Notes: generated by a model not told the origin, from the letters alone. A stretch of DNA of 64,000 nt from Gymnopus androsaceus JB14 (GCA_009733575.1 ML769426.1:186001-250000), one strand, 5' to 3'; positions 12,455 to 25,240 are shown, counted from the stretch's first letter. Made by a program: numbers and translations.

Positions 12455-13700
12455 TGTGCGCGCCGCAGAGACGTTGCGCTGATTCAAGCTGGTCTTTTAT
12501 CTTTATCTTTTTCTTCAGACATTTATTTTTTGTTCATTCCTTCTTCATGTCGGGCACAGCCAACAGCATTTTATCTTCTTCAGAGTTCGGACAGTGATAT
12601 TGGACACTTCTTCTCGCTTCCTTGCTTTGCTTTGCTATGCTCTGCTTTTTCTTTCAGACTCGGCGTATCCAGTACGTATAACGGACTACATCATGGACAC
12701 GGACCATTTTGTTGTACAATATTCGTGTACAGCTTGTATGTACACTGGACTTGGTTTTCAACGGGATTGAATCGGATTACAGACATGGACACGGAACATT
12801 CGTTATATGTATAATACATCCATAGAGTCGATGCTTGCAACTAGTACTTCATATCTTACCGATTGCACTGTTGAGAGAGCTCTGCTCTTTTACTCAGCTG
12901 GAAGAACACAGGACTGTAATTCTTGAGGTCGCTGTTAGAAGCAGGTATGTCGAGAGTTCACTTTTCGAACAACTAGCAGGCCACAAGTTTGTGCAAGTTA
13001 CAGCCGTTTGCAAAACTAATGACAGTTGCTCGAAGAATTGAATGATTTTATTTGAATAAAAGATGACTTCGGATTTTTACTGTGTTGACCCGATTCCTTC
13101 CAAGGCACCAAACTCTCGAAATTTCGAAGTGACTATCCATGATATAAATCGCTTGTGGTACTACACACCGCACTCGTTCTTCTTGAAAATGTTGATGTAA
13201 GTCTTGTAGATGTTTCAAGGACATCTGTCTCTTTACTTGGAAGAATACAGTGAAAACAAGTGAAAAAAAAAAAAATCAGGATTTTGTCGCGAATTCTTGG
13301 CGTAGTGACTAATCACACTTTTTTCAGCTTCACATTATGTCAGAGAGTTGGAAATCAGTAATTTATGGTCGATTTTGTTGTTAGTTCAAACCAGTTCACA
13401 CCAGCTCTTCGCAAAAATAACATGGCACTCATGAGATTTCGAAAATTCGATATTGCTTGAGAAAAATAAGATGAAAGTTCCCTTCCTTCCGTCGGAAATT
13501 ACAGACCTCTTAAACCAGCCTTCAGACTCACAGAGGACGATCATAGTAGACTCACGAACATATTCAGTTAATCAAAATAGCCTAGATGAATTTGCAAGGT
13601 AGTAGAGAGCATCCTATTCAATCTTTGCTCTTTAACAGCATATTAAGACTCCAGTCTCCTGCTACGCCACACCCGCAATGAAGGGGGGAGAATAATTCGA
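12455..13700. other. Intergenic, no gene recognised
   Basis: AT-rich sequence without a supported gene; the short open frames here look like chance. It contains one member of a 46-bp repeat (12693-12738) that recurs at 14715-14760. Confidence 0.5.
12693..12738 (+). repeat. 46-bp dispersed repeat, copy 1
   Basis: The stretch starting atggacacgg and ending cagcttgta matches 14715-14760 with a single mismatch. Neither copy is coding. It may be a remnant of a small mobile element. Confidence 0.7.
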
Positions 13701-13734
13701 GCGCGTGATACACGACTTCAGAAGTCATACCCTG

Positions 13735-14365
13735 AAGCCTGGTGGTGGGCCTGGTGGCTACGAAAATAATAAGTCAGGACGGAAGCGGAAGACACAACAG
13801 GAAGAAGGACGACACTGGCAAAGGAAGCATACTCACAGGAGTATAACGTCTAATACCTCCATCGTGAACATTATCACCAACTGCATGGGTATGAAAGGTC
13901 TCGGAGCTGGATCGTACAGTGTCTGATTAGAAAGCCCTATCGAATTCGTCGGCCCAGGAGGCGACGGTCCGATAAGTGGGGCACTAGCAAAACCACTGGC
14001 AGTAGTCCGATTCTTGTTGAAAAATCTACTTTGGAGTTGGCGTCGTCGCAGAAAAATTAACACGACGAGGGCGCCAAGGAAGAGGACTAGGTTACTGGTG
14101 AGTCAGTAGGTAATTACCAATCGCGAACGCAGCTCAAGTAGAAACATGAATTGAACAAAGCATAGTACGTACAGACAACAAGGAATACGACTATCTTCCA
14201 GATGGGCCAAGAGCTGCTGATAGTGATACCTTCCTTATTCTGATCCGCTGGGGGAGGCCCCGGGGGAGGAGGCAAGGCACTGTTAGCCAAAGAGGAGAGG
14301 TTGAGGACGACGATGAATCTAGTCAAAGTAAAAGTGAGAAGTAGGACTTGGTGAGTTTGAGCCAT
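13735..14365 (-). CDS. Small single-pass membrane protein with Pro-rich segments
   Basis: ATG at 14365-14363 begins a hydrophobic leader (MAQTHQVLLLTFTLTRFIVV). A Pro-rich stretch (LPPPPGPPPADQ) follows. Exon 1 ends at 14173. The intron 14172-14087 joins in frame within a membrane helix (VVFLVVFLFLGALVVLIFL) followed by RRRQLQSRFF, giving a signal peptide, short ectodomain, one transmembrane segment and basic cytoplasmic tail. The tail continues with PLIGPSPPGPTNS. The 3' end is uncertain: a last exon encoding PPGPPPGFRV and stopping near 13735 fits a good intron (about 13762-13840), but the frame before it needs a shift. I do not recognise a family. Confidence 0.5.
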
Positions 14366-14714
14366 AATGATAGGAGACCTGTACGTACTCCTTAAATAAA
14401 GAAAGAAATATATAGCGCCAGAGGCTGTTAATCACTCTCCAAGTACGCCGTAGATTAAAGATTTGTTAGCTCCCGGGAGCTTCGGCTGGAAAGATTCAAT
14501 TTGAAACATTGCATTGAAGAGCGCTGGATTCAGCGCTGTAGTTTCCAGCGTCACTAGGAGTTCTAATTGTAGGGTTTGTTGAAGGTGTAATTCAGTAAGA
14601 TTGGATTGGGTGGAAACACTAAGGATTCTGGCGTCCCGCTGACGCTATATCATACTTATCCTGATTTCCTTGATATGGATGAATTAATATTTGCTACAAG
14701 TGACCGAGTTACAT

Positions 14715-14760
14715 ATGGACACGGTCCATTTTGTTGTACAATATTCGTGTACAGCTTGTA
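14715..14760 (+). repeat. 46-bp dispersed repeat, copy 2
   Basis: Second copy of the repeat at 12693-12738, in the same orientation about 2 kb away. Confidence 0.7.
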
Positions 14761-14829
14761 TACAGCGTAACTTACATAGTGAGTCTCCTTTAAAACATCA
14801 CTAGTTCTGTCAGAGAGACAGGAATCTTG

Positions 14830-16475
14830 AGCTTGAACGCTCCATTAAATCTAGAAGTATGGCGGATTCGATGCGTCAAGACCCAATGCAAACGGCTGAG
14901 TCGTATGAATCGACTTACTCTTATCTAAACTTAGTCCTTACAATTCTTTCCCCCTATCCCGGATTGAGGATTGAGACTGGGGCAAGTTGGTACGCGATAA
15001 TTGTACCATAAGGACCGTGACCGCCTAATTTGGGACATGCTTGGTAAGATAACAAGCGATTGAGGAGAAGAATGGAACTCACACGACCTGAAATAATGCA
15101 TAGATTCGGAACCAGACCGATGAATTTATCGTTATAAAATGACTCGGACACATCTTGCGCTAAAGAAAGTTACATGAACCAACAAGACATCCTGGCAGAA
15201 TCAAGTTGAGGATTAGCCAATATAAATTCACAATGCGGAGTACACGTACCAAATGCTGGACTCCCAAGGAAGATACCTCGAATAGTCGGGAGTGCAAATA
15301 GACTTGCAAAGAGCAGCAATGCTAGTAGATTCAAGCCACCAATTAAATATGTATAAGTATTCTTATGCAATTCGAAGTCAACCCTCCCATCCGATCCAGA
15401 CACCTTACGACGAGGAAGCACATTTACAATCGACGTGTAGTATGTACAGTGAACTCATGGTTACAAGCCCTATAAAAATTTTAGCCAATGATGAAGGGGG
15501 AGATAGTGGAGTGCCACTATACGACTCACAATCAAATATGGTCAGAAGTAAGACTCCAACTTTAACGGCTGAATGTCTATTGAGGAAGATGACAGCGCTG
15601 ATCCTCCCGCTTGGTCTGTAAGATCCACAAAGGCAGTGTAACTAGCGTTGCAAACCCATTGACTACTTCTAGGGTTGATTATACTGGCGCCGGCCATTGG
15701 ACTCATAGTATTGTTTGTGCCCGTTTCTACTGCGGTCATGATCAATGATAGACTGTAATTATTACCTGTGGAAGATATCAGAGAGGCCTAGAGCGAAAAA
15801 AATAATGGATAAAAGCGCATACACCAATCGAAAAGATATACAATTTCACTCTCAAAACCATGAGAATTCGTTTCTGAGGACCAGATATTGTACAAATTCG
15901 TTGTGATGACCTGTTTAATATCATAGTTCTGCGGGTCGTTCAGGAGGCTTATTGCGTTGGAATAAGCAGAGCTGTAGTTGAGCAGTGCAGTGGACATATC
16001 GAGGTTGGCACTCCCGTCCTTTGCGATTCCGTCTCTAAAGGATAGGAAAGTCAAGGAAGCGTGAATGCACGAAATAGAGAACAAGGACGGCCGTGTTACT
16101 TACGCATTCAAGAAGGATGAGACATCCTTTTTCAAGAATCCTGACAAGCACCATCCCCACCGACGAATGATACACCACAGATGTAAGGGACTCAGAAAAC
16201 ATTTTAGCAAGTACATGTCACGGTAAGCGACGAATTCTGGTGTTAAAAGATGAAAGGAATGTTTCATATTCACTTAACGTTTTCGAATCAGTGTCCTATT
16301 CTTGTATATCACCGTATAATAGAATCTAGCAGACGACACCCATCCTTCTAGAGCATACTTGAGTTATAAAGATTAGTTACATACCCCATCTCTCGGAGGA
16401 GCACCTCCGATCGAAAGAGGTTGGAATGCATCTGGGGATCCATCTATCACAAGCGTATCCAGTCCAAGAGATGTG
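14830..16475 (-). pseudogene. Membrane-protein duplicate, copy A, 5'-truncated
   Basis: This stretch is strongly similar to 23480-25130 over its whole length, exon by exon. Recognisable segments (minus strand) are GLDTLVIDGSPDAFQP near 16440, FVAYRDMYLL near 16220, DGSANLDMSTALLNYSSAYSN near 15990, and a C-terminal LVPNLCIISG...LLSYQACPKLGGHGP near 15060. The first exon with the membrane anchor, present in copy B at about 25160-25240, is missing: similarity stops at about 16470, just after the GLD codons. Several exon joins also fail to keep frame. The family is unknown to me: an N-terminal anchor, an extracellular domain and further C-terminal hydrophobic segments. Confidence 0.6.
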
Positions 16476-17650
16476 AACATGGAGAATTCATGGAGAATAT
16501 TCGGGGTATATCGCCCGGAATCGCTAACAGATGTACGTGGTGCAAACAGGCTGTAAATATAAATGCTGGGTCCAGTATTATCCTCGTGTAAGCCACAATC
16601 ATTGATTTTATCGCAAAAACGGCGTCCCGTAGGCCAGGATTTCCCGAAGAAACATAATAATTTCGTTTATCCCTTCGTAGGCCTCCTTTGACTAATGCTT
16701 CGACGCAGTGAACAGAAAGAGAACTGCATTTCATTAGACTTCAGTTGAAGTTTTGGGAGGGAAGGAAGGAAGTATATTACACGGCTCGGTCCAAGATCTG
16801 AACGCCGGCTCAGCCAAGAGCAAAAGAACATGATCATCAAGATCATATACTGCACTTGACTGTTGACAGTTTTATGCTGGAAATCATGCATAATCTCATC
16901 GTCTCTGTTCCTGCTTGGTCTTAGAATCTGTCGGATTTTTTATCAGAGTAAGAGGATGCACGAGCTGTCTCGTTCAATGCCAGAAGGTCCAGAACGAAAG
17001 CGATACTGATCAAAAGCTGAACAGAACCAGTACCAAACTGCATCGAAGAGCATCCAAGTCCAGACTCGGGATAGACAGCAGCTGCTGGAGTCCGGGGGAG
17101 GCGCTAGTTTTGGAACTTTGAAGAAACATGGAGGTTAAGGAGAGAAGATAAGCGCCGGTTCTCTTGAACATCGACGAATGACCTCCATCAAGCCAAGCCC
17201 AAGATCATGATCATGATGTTAACTTCGACTGAGGATCAAGATTGGGACAGCCAGAACAATAATTACTCTTTCCGCCAAATGACCACTGTTTTCTCCTGCT
17301 TTCTCTTTCCTTCATCCTCTTTGAAATATCCTTCTGGTAGGATCTTCAAGTGGCAACATATAAATGCGCTTGTCATTGGAACCTCTTTGATGTCATTTGA
17401 AAAGTTAATGCGGAACTGTCGTTATCCGAGGTACGGTGGGCATCCCTAAGGCTGGTAGACGATGATAGACGATGATATCGTCGCGAATGTATCCGAATTG
17501 AATCACAATGGAGACTTCGACCAGTTCGAAAAGGTCGATCGAAAACAATCCCACGCAGGTGCTGCGTAAGTATGAGTACCTGTTTCCCACTGCCTCAGCT
17601 CCCGCTTCACTCAATTCTACCGGAAACCATGAATACCGCTGTCTCAATCG
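16476..17650. other. Intergenic, no gene recognised
   Basis: Replaces the missing 5' end of the truncated membrane-protein copy. It has only short open frames on both strands, none with family features or convincing introns. Confidence 0.4.
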
Positions 17651-17660
17651 ATGAGATACA

Positions 17661-17835
17661 CACACGGGATTAGAAAAAATTCGCTGAGCGAATTTCCGCA
17701 CTGAAATTGCACGTGACTCCGATAAGCCACAATTGGGCGTGGGAATTATCACGTGATCAGCGATATGCCATCTGTGCTTATCAAATATTTCAGTGCGGAA
17801 ATTCGCTCAGCGAATTATTTTCTAAATCCTGTGTG
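17661..17835. mobile_element. 175-bp inverted-repeat element (MITE-like)
   Basis: Left arm 17661-17708 and right arm 17787-17835 are inverted copies, beginning CACACGGGATTAGAAAA and containing the internal palindrome TTCGCTGAGCGAA. There are a few mismatches and small gaps. The centre has two CACGTGA motifs. No clear target duplication is visible. It lies about 275 bp upstream of the UbiA-like start codon. Confidence 0.65.
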
Positions 17836-18109
17836 ACACGTATTCGCTGCGCGGAACCTTTAAATCTGAAGCTCTCTACAAGCAGACAATGACTACTCCC
17901 TCGGAAAAAATGGTCGATTTAGTCATTTCAAATGATGTCCTCCCATGGAGACGCTGGCATATTATCGACACCGACACCGATGGCAAGCTCGAGCTTCTCC
18001 CGTGTTTAAAATATTCAGACAGCGAACCTTCAAGTTCTGGACATTCAGATTTGCTTAAAGCACTCATGGTGTACTAGATGCAACAAGTTCGCGTCCGCAG
18101 ACTTTTTCA

Positions 18110-19125
18110 ATGTCAATACTCAGCGTCTGCTATACATTAATCTTGTTCGTTAGATCTGATATCAAAACAATCCTCCTTCCTGTGGTACGCTTGTTTCCAT
18201 TATTCACTAGTTGCACCTTTAATATTTGACACTTCCAGAGCTTGTTCACTCTCATCACCGCAGGAAGACCATGGGATCCAGTTGGTGCAGCTAACGCATC
18301 ACTTTGGTTGCTTGTACACCTTCTTCAATTCAATTTTTCAAACCAGCTGGTCGCATTGGAGGAGGACATCTGCAATAAACCTTACCGACCACTACCTTCT
18401 CGGCGGATAACAGTGGAAACTGTTGACCATTTACGCATTGGAGCAAAATTCGTTTGTCTGGTGCTTTCCTATGGACACGGACACAAGGTGTTCTACACCA
18501 GCAGTACTTTAATAGTACTATGTATGCTATACAACGAAGCTGATGGTGCACGGTTTGTCATCGCTAGAACCATTCTGAATGCCTTCGGTGTATCTTTGTA
18601 TTTTATGGGCACAATTCTTGTCTTCGGTAGAGTTTTATTTCTTCGGCCATCACCTTTCCCGGCCTAGTGTTCACTTGGCTTTCATACAGATAACCATCGA
18701 GATTCACATACCACTGCAGTTCAAGCCATTCTCGTTAACGCAGGTGTCCTTGCAACGACCCTTCACGCACAAGATTTTAGGGATATCAAGGGTGACCTCC
18801 AGAGCGGTCGAAACACAATTCCCATTTCCCAACCTATCTTATCGCGTTACAGTATACTCGTAGGGTTAATTTTTTGGGCCAAAGTTTTCAATGTCCAATG
18901 GAGCTTTGGGCCTATCGCCGATGGTCTATTCATATTTTTCTCATTCTGGGTTGGCATTAGATATTGCTTGCTCACCTCAGTTCGAGACGATACTCTATCG
19001 TATCGCTGGTATAATGTGTGTCTCGAGCCATCTTGTCCAGTGCTAGGCAAAAACTGATTTTTTCTTAGGTTTGGTTGACTATATGTTACTGTATTCCGGG
19101 AATACATCAGCTTATAATGCCATGA
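18110..19125 (+). CDS. UbiA-superfamily membrane prenyltransferase or terpene cyclase (281 aa)
   Basis: Four exons: 18110-18184, 18239-18626, 18690-19015 and 19069-19125. All introns are GT-AG and the frame is open to TGA. UbiA proteins are polytopic membrane enzymes whose two Asp-rich motifs bind Mg2+-diphosphate substrates. The second motif is canonical here (HAQDFRDIKGD, residues 180-190, followed by GRNTIP). The first is the fungal variant NQ-x4-EED-x2-NKPYRPLPS (residues 60-79), with Gln where the usual N-D motif has Asp. SDIKTILLP near residue 20 is another family signature. I chose ATG 18110 because it gives SILSVCYTLILFVRSDIK in frame; a short upstream frame (17889-18077) is separate. 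In Basidiomycota this branch includes UbiA-type terpene cyclases, but the substrate cannot be told from sequence and no biosynthetic neighbours are visible. Confidence 0.85.
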
Positions 19126-19593
19126 TTGTGGGTCGAACACTACCTCTCTTGAGCACGCTCTTTATTGATCATGGTTCAGGATATACCAGCGTTAAACTGC
19201 GAACGATGTAGGGTTTGAATCACCTCGAGTTTCTCATCTGTCTCGATAGACGGTTACGGTTTCGTCCATGTTTTCCGGTCCTTACTTATATACCCTTATA
19301 TACCTTGTGATCATGACATTGAGGTGCAGGAGTGTCCAAATTATGTGCCCAAATTGATCTTTTCGCTGTGAGGAAAGCAGGAAGCTAGATTTGAATTAAT
19401 TGCTAAGCCCGTAGGGTAGCATGATCAGTAAAATAACAACATAGTACCAGTACAAGTACACATATTTTTACAGATCGAAAGCGCCAAGTTGACTCCAAGC
19501 CCCAAAATACTAAATGCTGAATAAATATCCGACTATGTAAGCCAGAAAACAAAGACGTCCATCGTCGACCAAGCAGTTAAACCATTCAATAGT

Positions 19594-21751
19594 TCATTGC
19601 CATCCTCGATCCCGATTAGGCTTGACGACTTTGGTGGTAAGACTGTTCAATGCAAAATTCATATAATGAGAACTGTACCAACGAAGACGGCTGAATCTTG
19701 ACTCACCCTCAAGGCTTTCTGTGAATCTTGTTTGTGTTTCACAGTATGGTAAAGCCTCTGTAGATCTGGTATAAAGAAGAACGGCATGACGACCGCCATT
19801 ACAGGAAGTGTGACGATCCAGAACCTAAGAAGCGTTTGAGCATCAACATGAGAAATTGTGAATTGTATCATATACTGTACGTACCATATATCGGTGTGTG
19901 AGCCACTACCAACAGACGTCCACCACATGTCTTCAAAATTCATACCCTGGAACGAACGACATTCAGGAAGCGGTCGCAAAAAAAAAAATTCAGAACAGAA
20001 CTTACGCCATACCCAGTGAGGAATGTCAATGGTAGACAGATCACCGTGACAAGGGTCAGTCGTTTCCTGATAAATGATGCTTAAAAAATGCGCAGAAGGT
20101 AAACAGTGTACTAAAAACCCACATAACAACATTCATGTCATACGAGGTCAGCTATTGCGAAAGGTAGGTCGGAAGTTATAGGAAAGAAATCATCACTTAC
20201 ATTGAACGAATAACTAATTAAGTTTTCGCCTAAGTGATAGATGGTATCCAACCTCCCAAGAACATAGTCTATGTGGTCGTTTACATCTGCCTATGAGGGA
20301 CGACAGATACTGCATGAGCTTCAAGTAAGATTTATGAAGGAGGCAACATACCAAGTAGATCTTGGCTGTATGAGATATATACCCATTGACCTTGACCTTC
20401 TTTTCCTCCCCCGCAGGAAGGTCCAGCAATGCGATACACCGATCCAGATCATACCTTCGAAGACCGTAGATAACCTGCTTGAGCGGTTCGAGAATACGAT
20501 GATGAACGCTGACGTCGGCGTTGAGGATATGTACTGTAAAACATGTTCGAGGATCAGGATAGCCCATTATGTACGGCAAACACATTTGACCTACAGCTGC
20601 GAATCGTATGCATTTTGGGTCTCAGCAGTAACTCCTTTTCAAATTTCTTCAGTTTGGTTTCGTAAGCCTCTGTGGCTTCGATAGCCTTGTCCACGGCTGC
20701 GAATGTGAGATATGAGAAGAAATGACACGGGCGTAAGGACTATCATTCATACTGAGATCCAGTAGACTTTGTACTAAGAATGACGCGTCACTTGTTGAGC
20801 GCAGAAGTGTATTAGCCCCCGAAAGACGGTTAAGAATGGGCTCATTGAGCTGGGCAGTGGTAGCAGGGTGAATAGAGATGACCGTCCCTATATTGCGTAA
20901 TTATCAGGCAAGCGACGCTATGGAAATCGAGTCGAGACAGCCCACCGTCACGGAATAGAAGGATAAATATAGGAAATACATTGACCTTGACGCGTTCTCT
21001 CTGGAAGCATGGGGATTTTGGGTCAGATCTGAGTTCATGTCAAGGATTAAGTGGTTTGACTTGGCACACCTGTTTGAGAACTTCGACCTGCACCGCTGCA
21101 ATCTCATCACTGTTGATATCCGCGCCTCCCCTCTCTGTGTCTTCAGAGTCTGAATCCAATTCATCGACATCCATCACGAGATTACGCTGAGCATCTGAAG
21201 GGATGATGTTCGAATCGTCTCGGAGCTCAAGGCAAACAATCCGGAGGAACAAATGATGAAGATAGTAGTCCGCTTTACTGGAAGTGCTTTTGGAGTGGGT
21301 GTGGAGTATATTTTCAAGGGCAAGGGGGTGTATATCTAATGAGATACGCCAGTAAAATGATAAAGTTCAAAGAACATCGACAAGAACACGCACTATACTT
21401 GATCGCAAGCACCTTCAACACATCCCAGCTAATCCCACTAACGTCTATCCACCTCACCTTCGCCCATGGTGGCCTCTCACTTACTACTGGGTCAGTCAGC
21501 ATATCAATGAGCTCCTTGTTGGACATCCTCCTGGATGAGATTGACACAGGAGAGTAATCCACAACACGAATCTCGCATGCTTCTCGAACGCTGCCACGAA
21601 AACGGAAGTCTGCACTGGGATGTCGAGGATTGATACCAGGCTCAGCGCCGGCCCCATATGAGGCAATGATCGTTGAAGCCCGGTTTAAGGTAATGACCTT
21701 GTGGACTGTCGCACGAAACCTGTCCATCGGGGGTTTTGCGTTCGAATTCAT
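19594..21751 (-). CDS. CorA-like Mg2+ channel protein
   Basis: Starts at the ATG of 21751 (MNSNAKPPMDRF); about eight short exons run to a TGA near 19594. The order of features matches CorA: an N-terminal cytosolic domain with NKELIDMLTDP..RPPWAKVRWIDVSGISWDVLKVLAIKY; an intron (about 21393 to 21332) joining in frame to NIHPLALENILHTHSKS (the HPLALED-type signature); an acidic insert (DVDELDSDSEDTE); helical segments VDKAIEATEAYETKLKKFEKELL; then RLTLVTVICLPLTFLTGYG joined by an intron to MNFEDMWW, which makes the CorA selectivity motif Y-G-M-N at the pore mouth. A second membrane helix follows (FWIVTLPVMAVVMPFFFI) with a basic tail. The family forms pentameric Mg2+ or other divalent-cation channels; basidiomycete members are often at the plasma membrane or vacuole. 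Exon edges in the middle are approximate. Confidence 0.8.
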
Positions 21752-23480
21752 CGTGTTGGAATTAGAGCGATGTCAAGAGGCAGCTGAGAACATGAGGGTG
21801 TAAGATAAGTTCGTTAGACACGCATCGACCTTCATTGAATTAGATGCTGTAGACATGATCATCTCTCGCGGTAAACGTATAAATAGAATTTTGGGTGCTA
21901 GAGAATTGCGCAACTCTTGCATTACAGTGTAATGAGGGTAAGTATAGTTGAGATTGAGCAGAAGAGGCTATAATCATTAGGACGAACAGATTTTTGAGCA
22001 CTCGTATAAAGAGCAAAGAGGAAAAGTGGAATGAGCGCCGATCCGCCCGATTGGTGTTTGACATTCGGCGTCGGCGTCAAAACGACATGCTTGCTATTGG
22101 CCTGTTAAAATAGCCAACCGCATGGCAGCTTCTACTTATTTTTATACACTTTTGAGATCTCTCAAAGCTCTGAGATATGCTTCAATGATTCATATATTTA
22201 TTTTTTCTCTTTTACACACTACAGTCTCACACCCAGAACCTAGGGGCAATACATAGCTTGAACGGCATCAAGAAACGGTCCCGTAAGTAATGATACAACC
22301 CATTTCCGGACTTCCCTTGGACTTCCCTTGTTCAAGATTTTTGTGGAACTGTAGCTCGAGTCATAGAAAGCCATGTTCACCTTCATAATTCATCTACATC
22401 TACATAGTAAAGTGCGGAGGAGAGTGTCCGGACCAGAACAATGTCAGCGCTAGTTCATATGGAAGCTCAGCACAAAAGTCCAGACCACCGAAAAGTCAAG
22501 GTACTGGCTGCAACGCGTCGACGATGGAGTGACGAGGCGCGTGAGCACTAAGAGGAAAGGTTAGCTTTAAACTGAGGGTTTAACTGAGGTAGGTCTCAAA
22601 TGACAAGACTAAGTAGTGTCTTGAGGGAAAGTTGGCCCTAATCTACGTACAGGTCTTAAACAGTAGAGTAGGGTATTCAGTAAATAATGCCAATCATACG
22701 ATACTGTAAGCTAGGTAAATGGTAAGGAATGAATATTGGGGAAGGGTAAATGTATAAAGTAAGTAAGAGTCCAATGGAGAAGGACAATGAGTGAATATTA
22801 ATAAGGAAATACCCGACGGTGTGGAGTGGGCTCAAGCGGCATGCTGTCATATGCTCCGCTTGAAGTCGCAACCATCGCAACACTAGTCTTGAGCTTGAAG
22901 GGATTATTCTTCCGAACAACCCTGTTGGAGGGGTTGTTCGCAAGTAACAACCCTCAAGACTCCGGACGTCACACCGGAGTCCCAGCGGGTCACACTAAGG
23001 TCACTAGCGATTCCGCTTGGACTTTACTCTTATACAAGCACTTGCTTACTAGTTGCTTTAATGCTTTACTACAGCTGTAGCTATATCATGCTGTGGCGCC
23101 TTCGAGTAAACAAATACCGGATATCCACAACCTATTCATGTAGTAGGTACTTTGTAGGTTATACTATTTGCGTCGTCACTGGTAGCATGATGCATTCAAG
23201 TCGCGCGTCTGTGTATCGGTGGTAAAATAACATGCTAGCGCAACTCAAATACGATGTGTCGGTCACATGCACCTGACGCGTCGAACCCTAAAAATCTTTG
23301 CTTCAAGTGGAATGAGACTTGAGTTGAGCAGACTGGAGCTTTAGACAGAGGGTATTGACATGGAAGAAATGATGCCGAGTCCCGACGAACACACGCGTTC
23401 GGAGGACAGCCGGCGTGACAGAAATTAGTAAGGGTTATTTGAGGTTGTCTAACGCCAGCGGGGTTGTTCAATAGAATTAT
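21752..23480. other. Intergenic, no gene recognised
   Basis: No supported gene. The stretch holds scattered short open frames. The segment 22914-22938 is a short inverted repeat (GAACAACCC ... GGGTTGTTC) that could mark an old retroelement end. Confidence 0.4.
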
Positions 23481-25240
23481 CCAGCTTGAAGCTCTATTAA
23501 ATCTATAAGTATGGCGGATTCGATGCGTCAAGACCCAACGTCAAGACCCAATGCAAACAACTCACCTCGGCTGAGTGGGATGAACCGACTCATTCGAATT
23601 CGGTCCTTACAACTACCCCGGATTGAGAATTGAGACTCGGGCTTGGTACGCGATAATTGTACCAAAAGGACCGTAACGGCCTAATTTGAGACATGCTTGG
23701 TAAGATAACAAGCAATTGAGGAGACTCAGAATGGGACTCACACAACCTGAAATAATGCATAAATTCGGAACCAGACCGACGAAATCTGATAATTTACCGT
23801 TATAAAAACACTTCAAGCGCTGAAGAAAATTACACGAACCAACGAGACATCCTGGCAGAATCAAGTTGAGGATTAGCCAAAATAAATTCACAATGCGGAG
23901 CGCACGTACCAAGTGCTGGATTTCCAGGGAAGATACCTCGAATGGTCGGGAGCGCAAATAGACCTGCAAAGAGCAGCGCAATGCTAGTAGATTCAAGCCC
24001 CCTGTTAGTTACTTATATTCCTATGCGATTCGAAGTCAACTCACCCGTCCGATCCAGGAACTTTACGACGAACACACACAATTAAAATCGACATGTATAG
24101 TAAGCTCAAAGTTACAAGCCCTACAAAGTGTTTGTCAATATTTGAAACAAGGGAGGATAGTGGAGTTTAGACAACTCACAATTGAATATGATCAGAAGTA
24201 AAGACTCCAACTATAACAGCTGAATGTCTATTGAGGTAGATGTAAGTGGTGATCCTTCCCGCTTGGTCCGGAAGATCCAAAAAGCCATAAGTCAGATCTT
24301 GGAAACCCATTGACTACTTCTAGGATTGAATATACTGGCGCCAGCCATTGGAATAGTATTGTTTGTGTCCTTTTCAACTGCGGTCATGATGAATGATAGA
24401 CCGTACCTAGTGGAAAGGTATCAGAGAGGCCGAGAGCAAAGAAATAATAGATAAGAGCGCACCAATCAAAAGGATATACAATTTCACTCTCAAAACCATG
24501 AGAATTCGTTTCTGAGGACCATACATTGTACAAATTCGTTGTGATGACTTGCTCAATATTATAGCTCTGCGGGTCGTCCAGGAGGTTTATTGCGTTGGAA
24601 TAAGCGGAGCTGTAGTTGAGCAGGGCAGTGGACATATCGAGGTTGGCACTCCCGTCCTTTGCGATTCCGTCCCTAAAGGATAGGGAAGGTCAAGGAAACG
24701 TGAATACACGAAATCAAGAACAAGGATGGTTGTGTTACTTACGCATTCAAGAAGAATGAGACATCCTTCTTCAAGAACCCTAAATCCTGACAAGCACCAT
24801 CTCCACCGACGAATGATACACCGCAGATGTAAGGGACCCAGAAAAGACCTTAGCAAGTACATGTCACGGTAAGCGACGACTTCTGGTGTCAAAAGATAAA
24901 AGGAATGTTTCTATTCACTTAACATTTTCGAGTCGGTGTCCCAATCTTGTATATCACCGTATAATAGAATCTAGCAGACGACACCCATCCTTGAGATTAA
25001 TGCTAGAGCATACTTGGGTTATAAAGATTAGTTACATACCCCATCTCTCGGAGGAGCACCTCCGACCGAATGAGGTTGGAATGCATCTGGAGATCCATCT
25101 ATCACAAGCGTATCCAGTCCGAAACCCAAAAAGATAGCCAAGACGATAACAGAGATGCCAATCATAGCCGTAACGTATACCACCTTGTGCATCCTAAGCT
25201 TCCCCATGTATAAGAAGGGATTGGCTCGCTGGGGGACCAT
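23480..25240 (-). pseudogene. Membrane-protein duplicate, copy B
   Basis: This is the fuller copy of the duplicated gene. From ATG 25240 it reads MVPQRANPFLYMGKLRMHKV then a membrane anchor (VVYVTAMIGISVIVLAIFLGF) and GLDTLVIDGSPDAFQP. Later exons give ARFYYTVIYKI, VAYRDMYLL, CGVSFVGGDGACQDLGFLKKDVSFFLNA, a domain MDMSTALLNYSSAYSNAINLL-like, and a hydrophobic C-terminus near 23700. The joins do not all keep frame. In copy A the exon ending ..TRK plus C joins to AA TTC (Gln-Phe), while in copy B a C-to-T change at that exon end creates TAA. I call it a decayed gene of unknown function, though unusual splicing cannot be excluded. Confidence 0.55.

Noticed and set aside
17889..18077. 62-codon open frame just upstream of the UbiA-like gene
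   Set aside because: Not in frame with the UbiA signatures and without recognisable family; ATG 18110 gives the expected N-terminus. It could be an upstream ORF but there is no support.
22914..23220. Possible solo LTR beginning TGTTGGAGGGG
   Set aside because: A short inverted repeat is present, but I could not find a convincing CA end or a flanking duplication.
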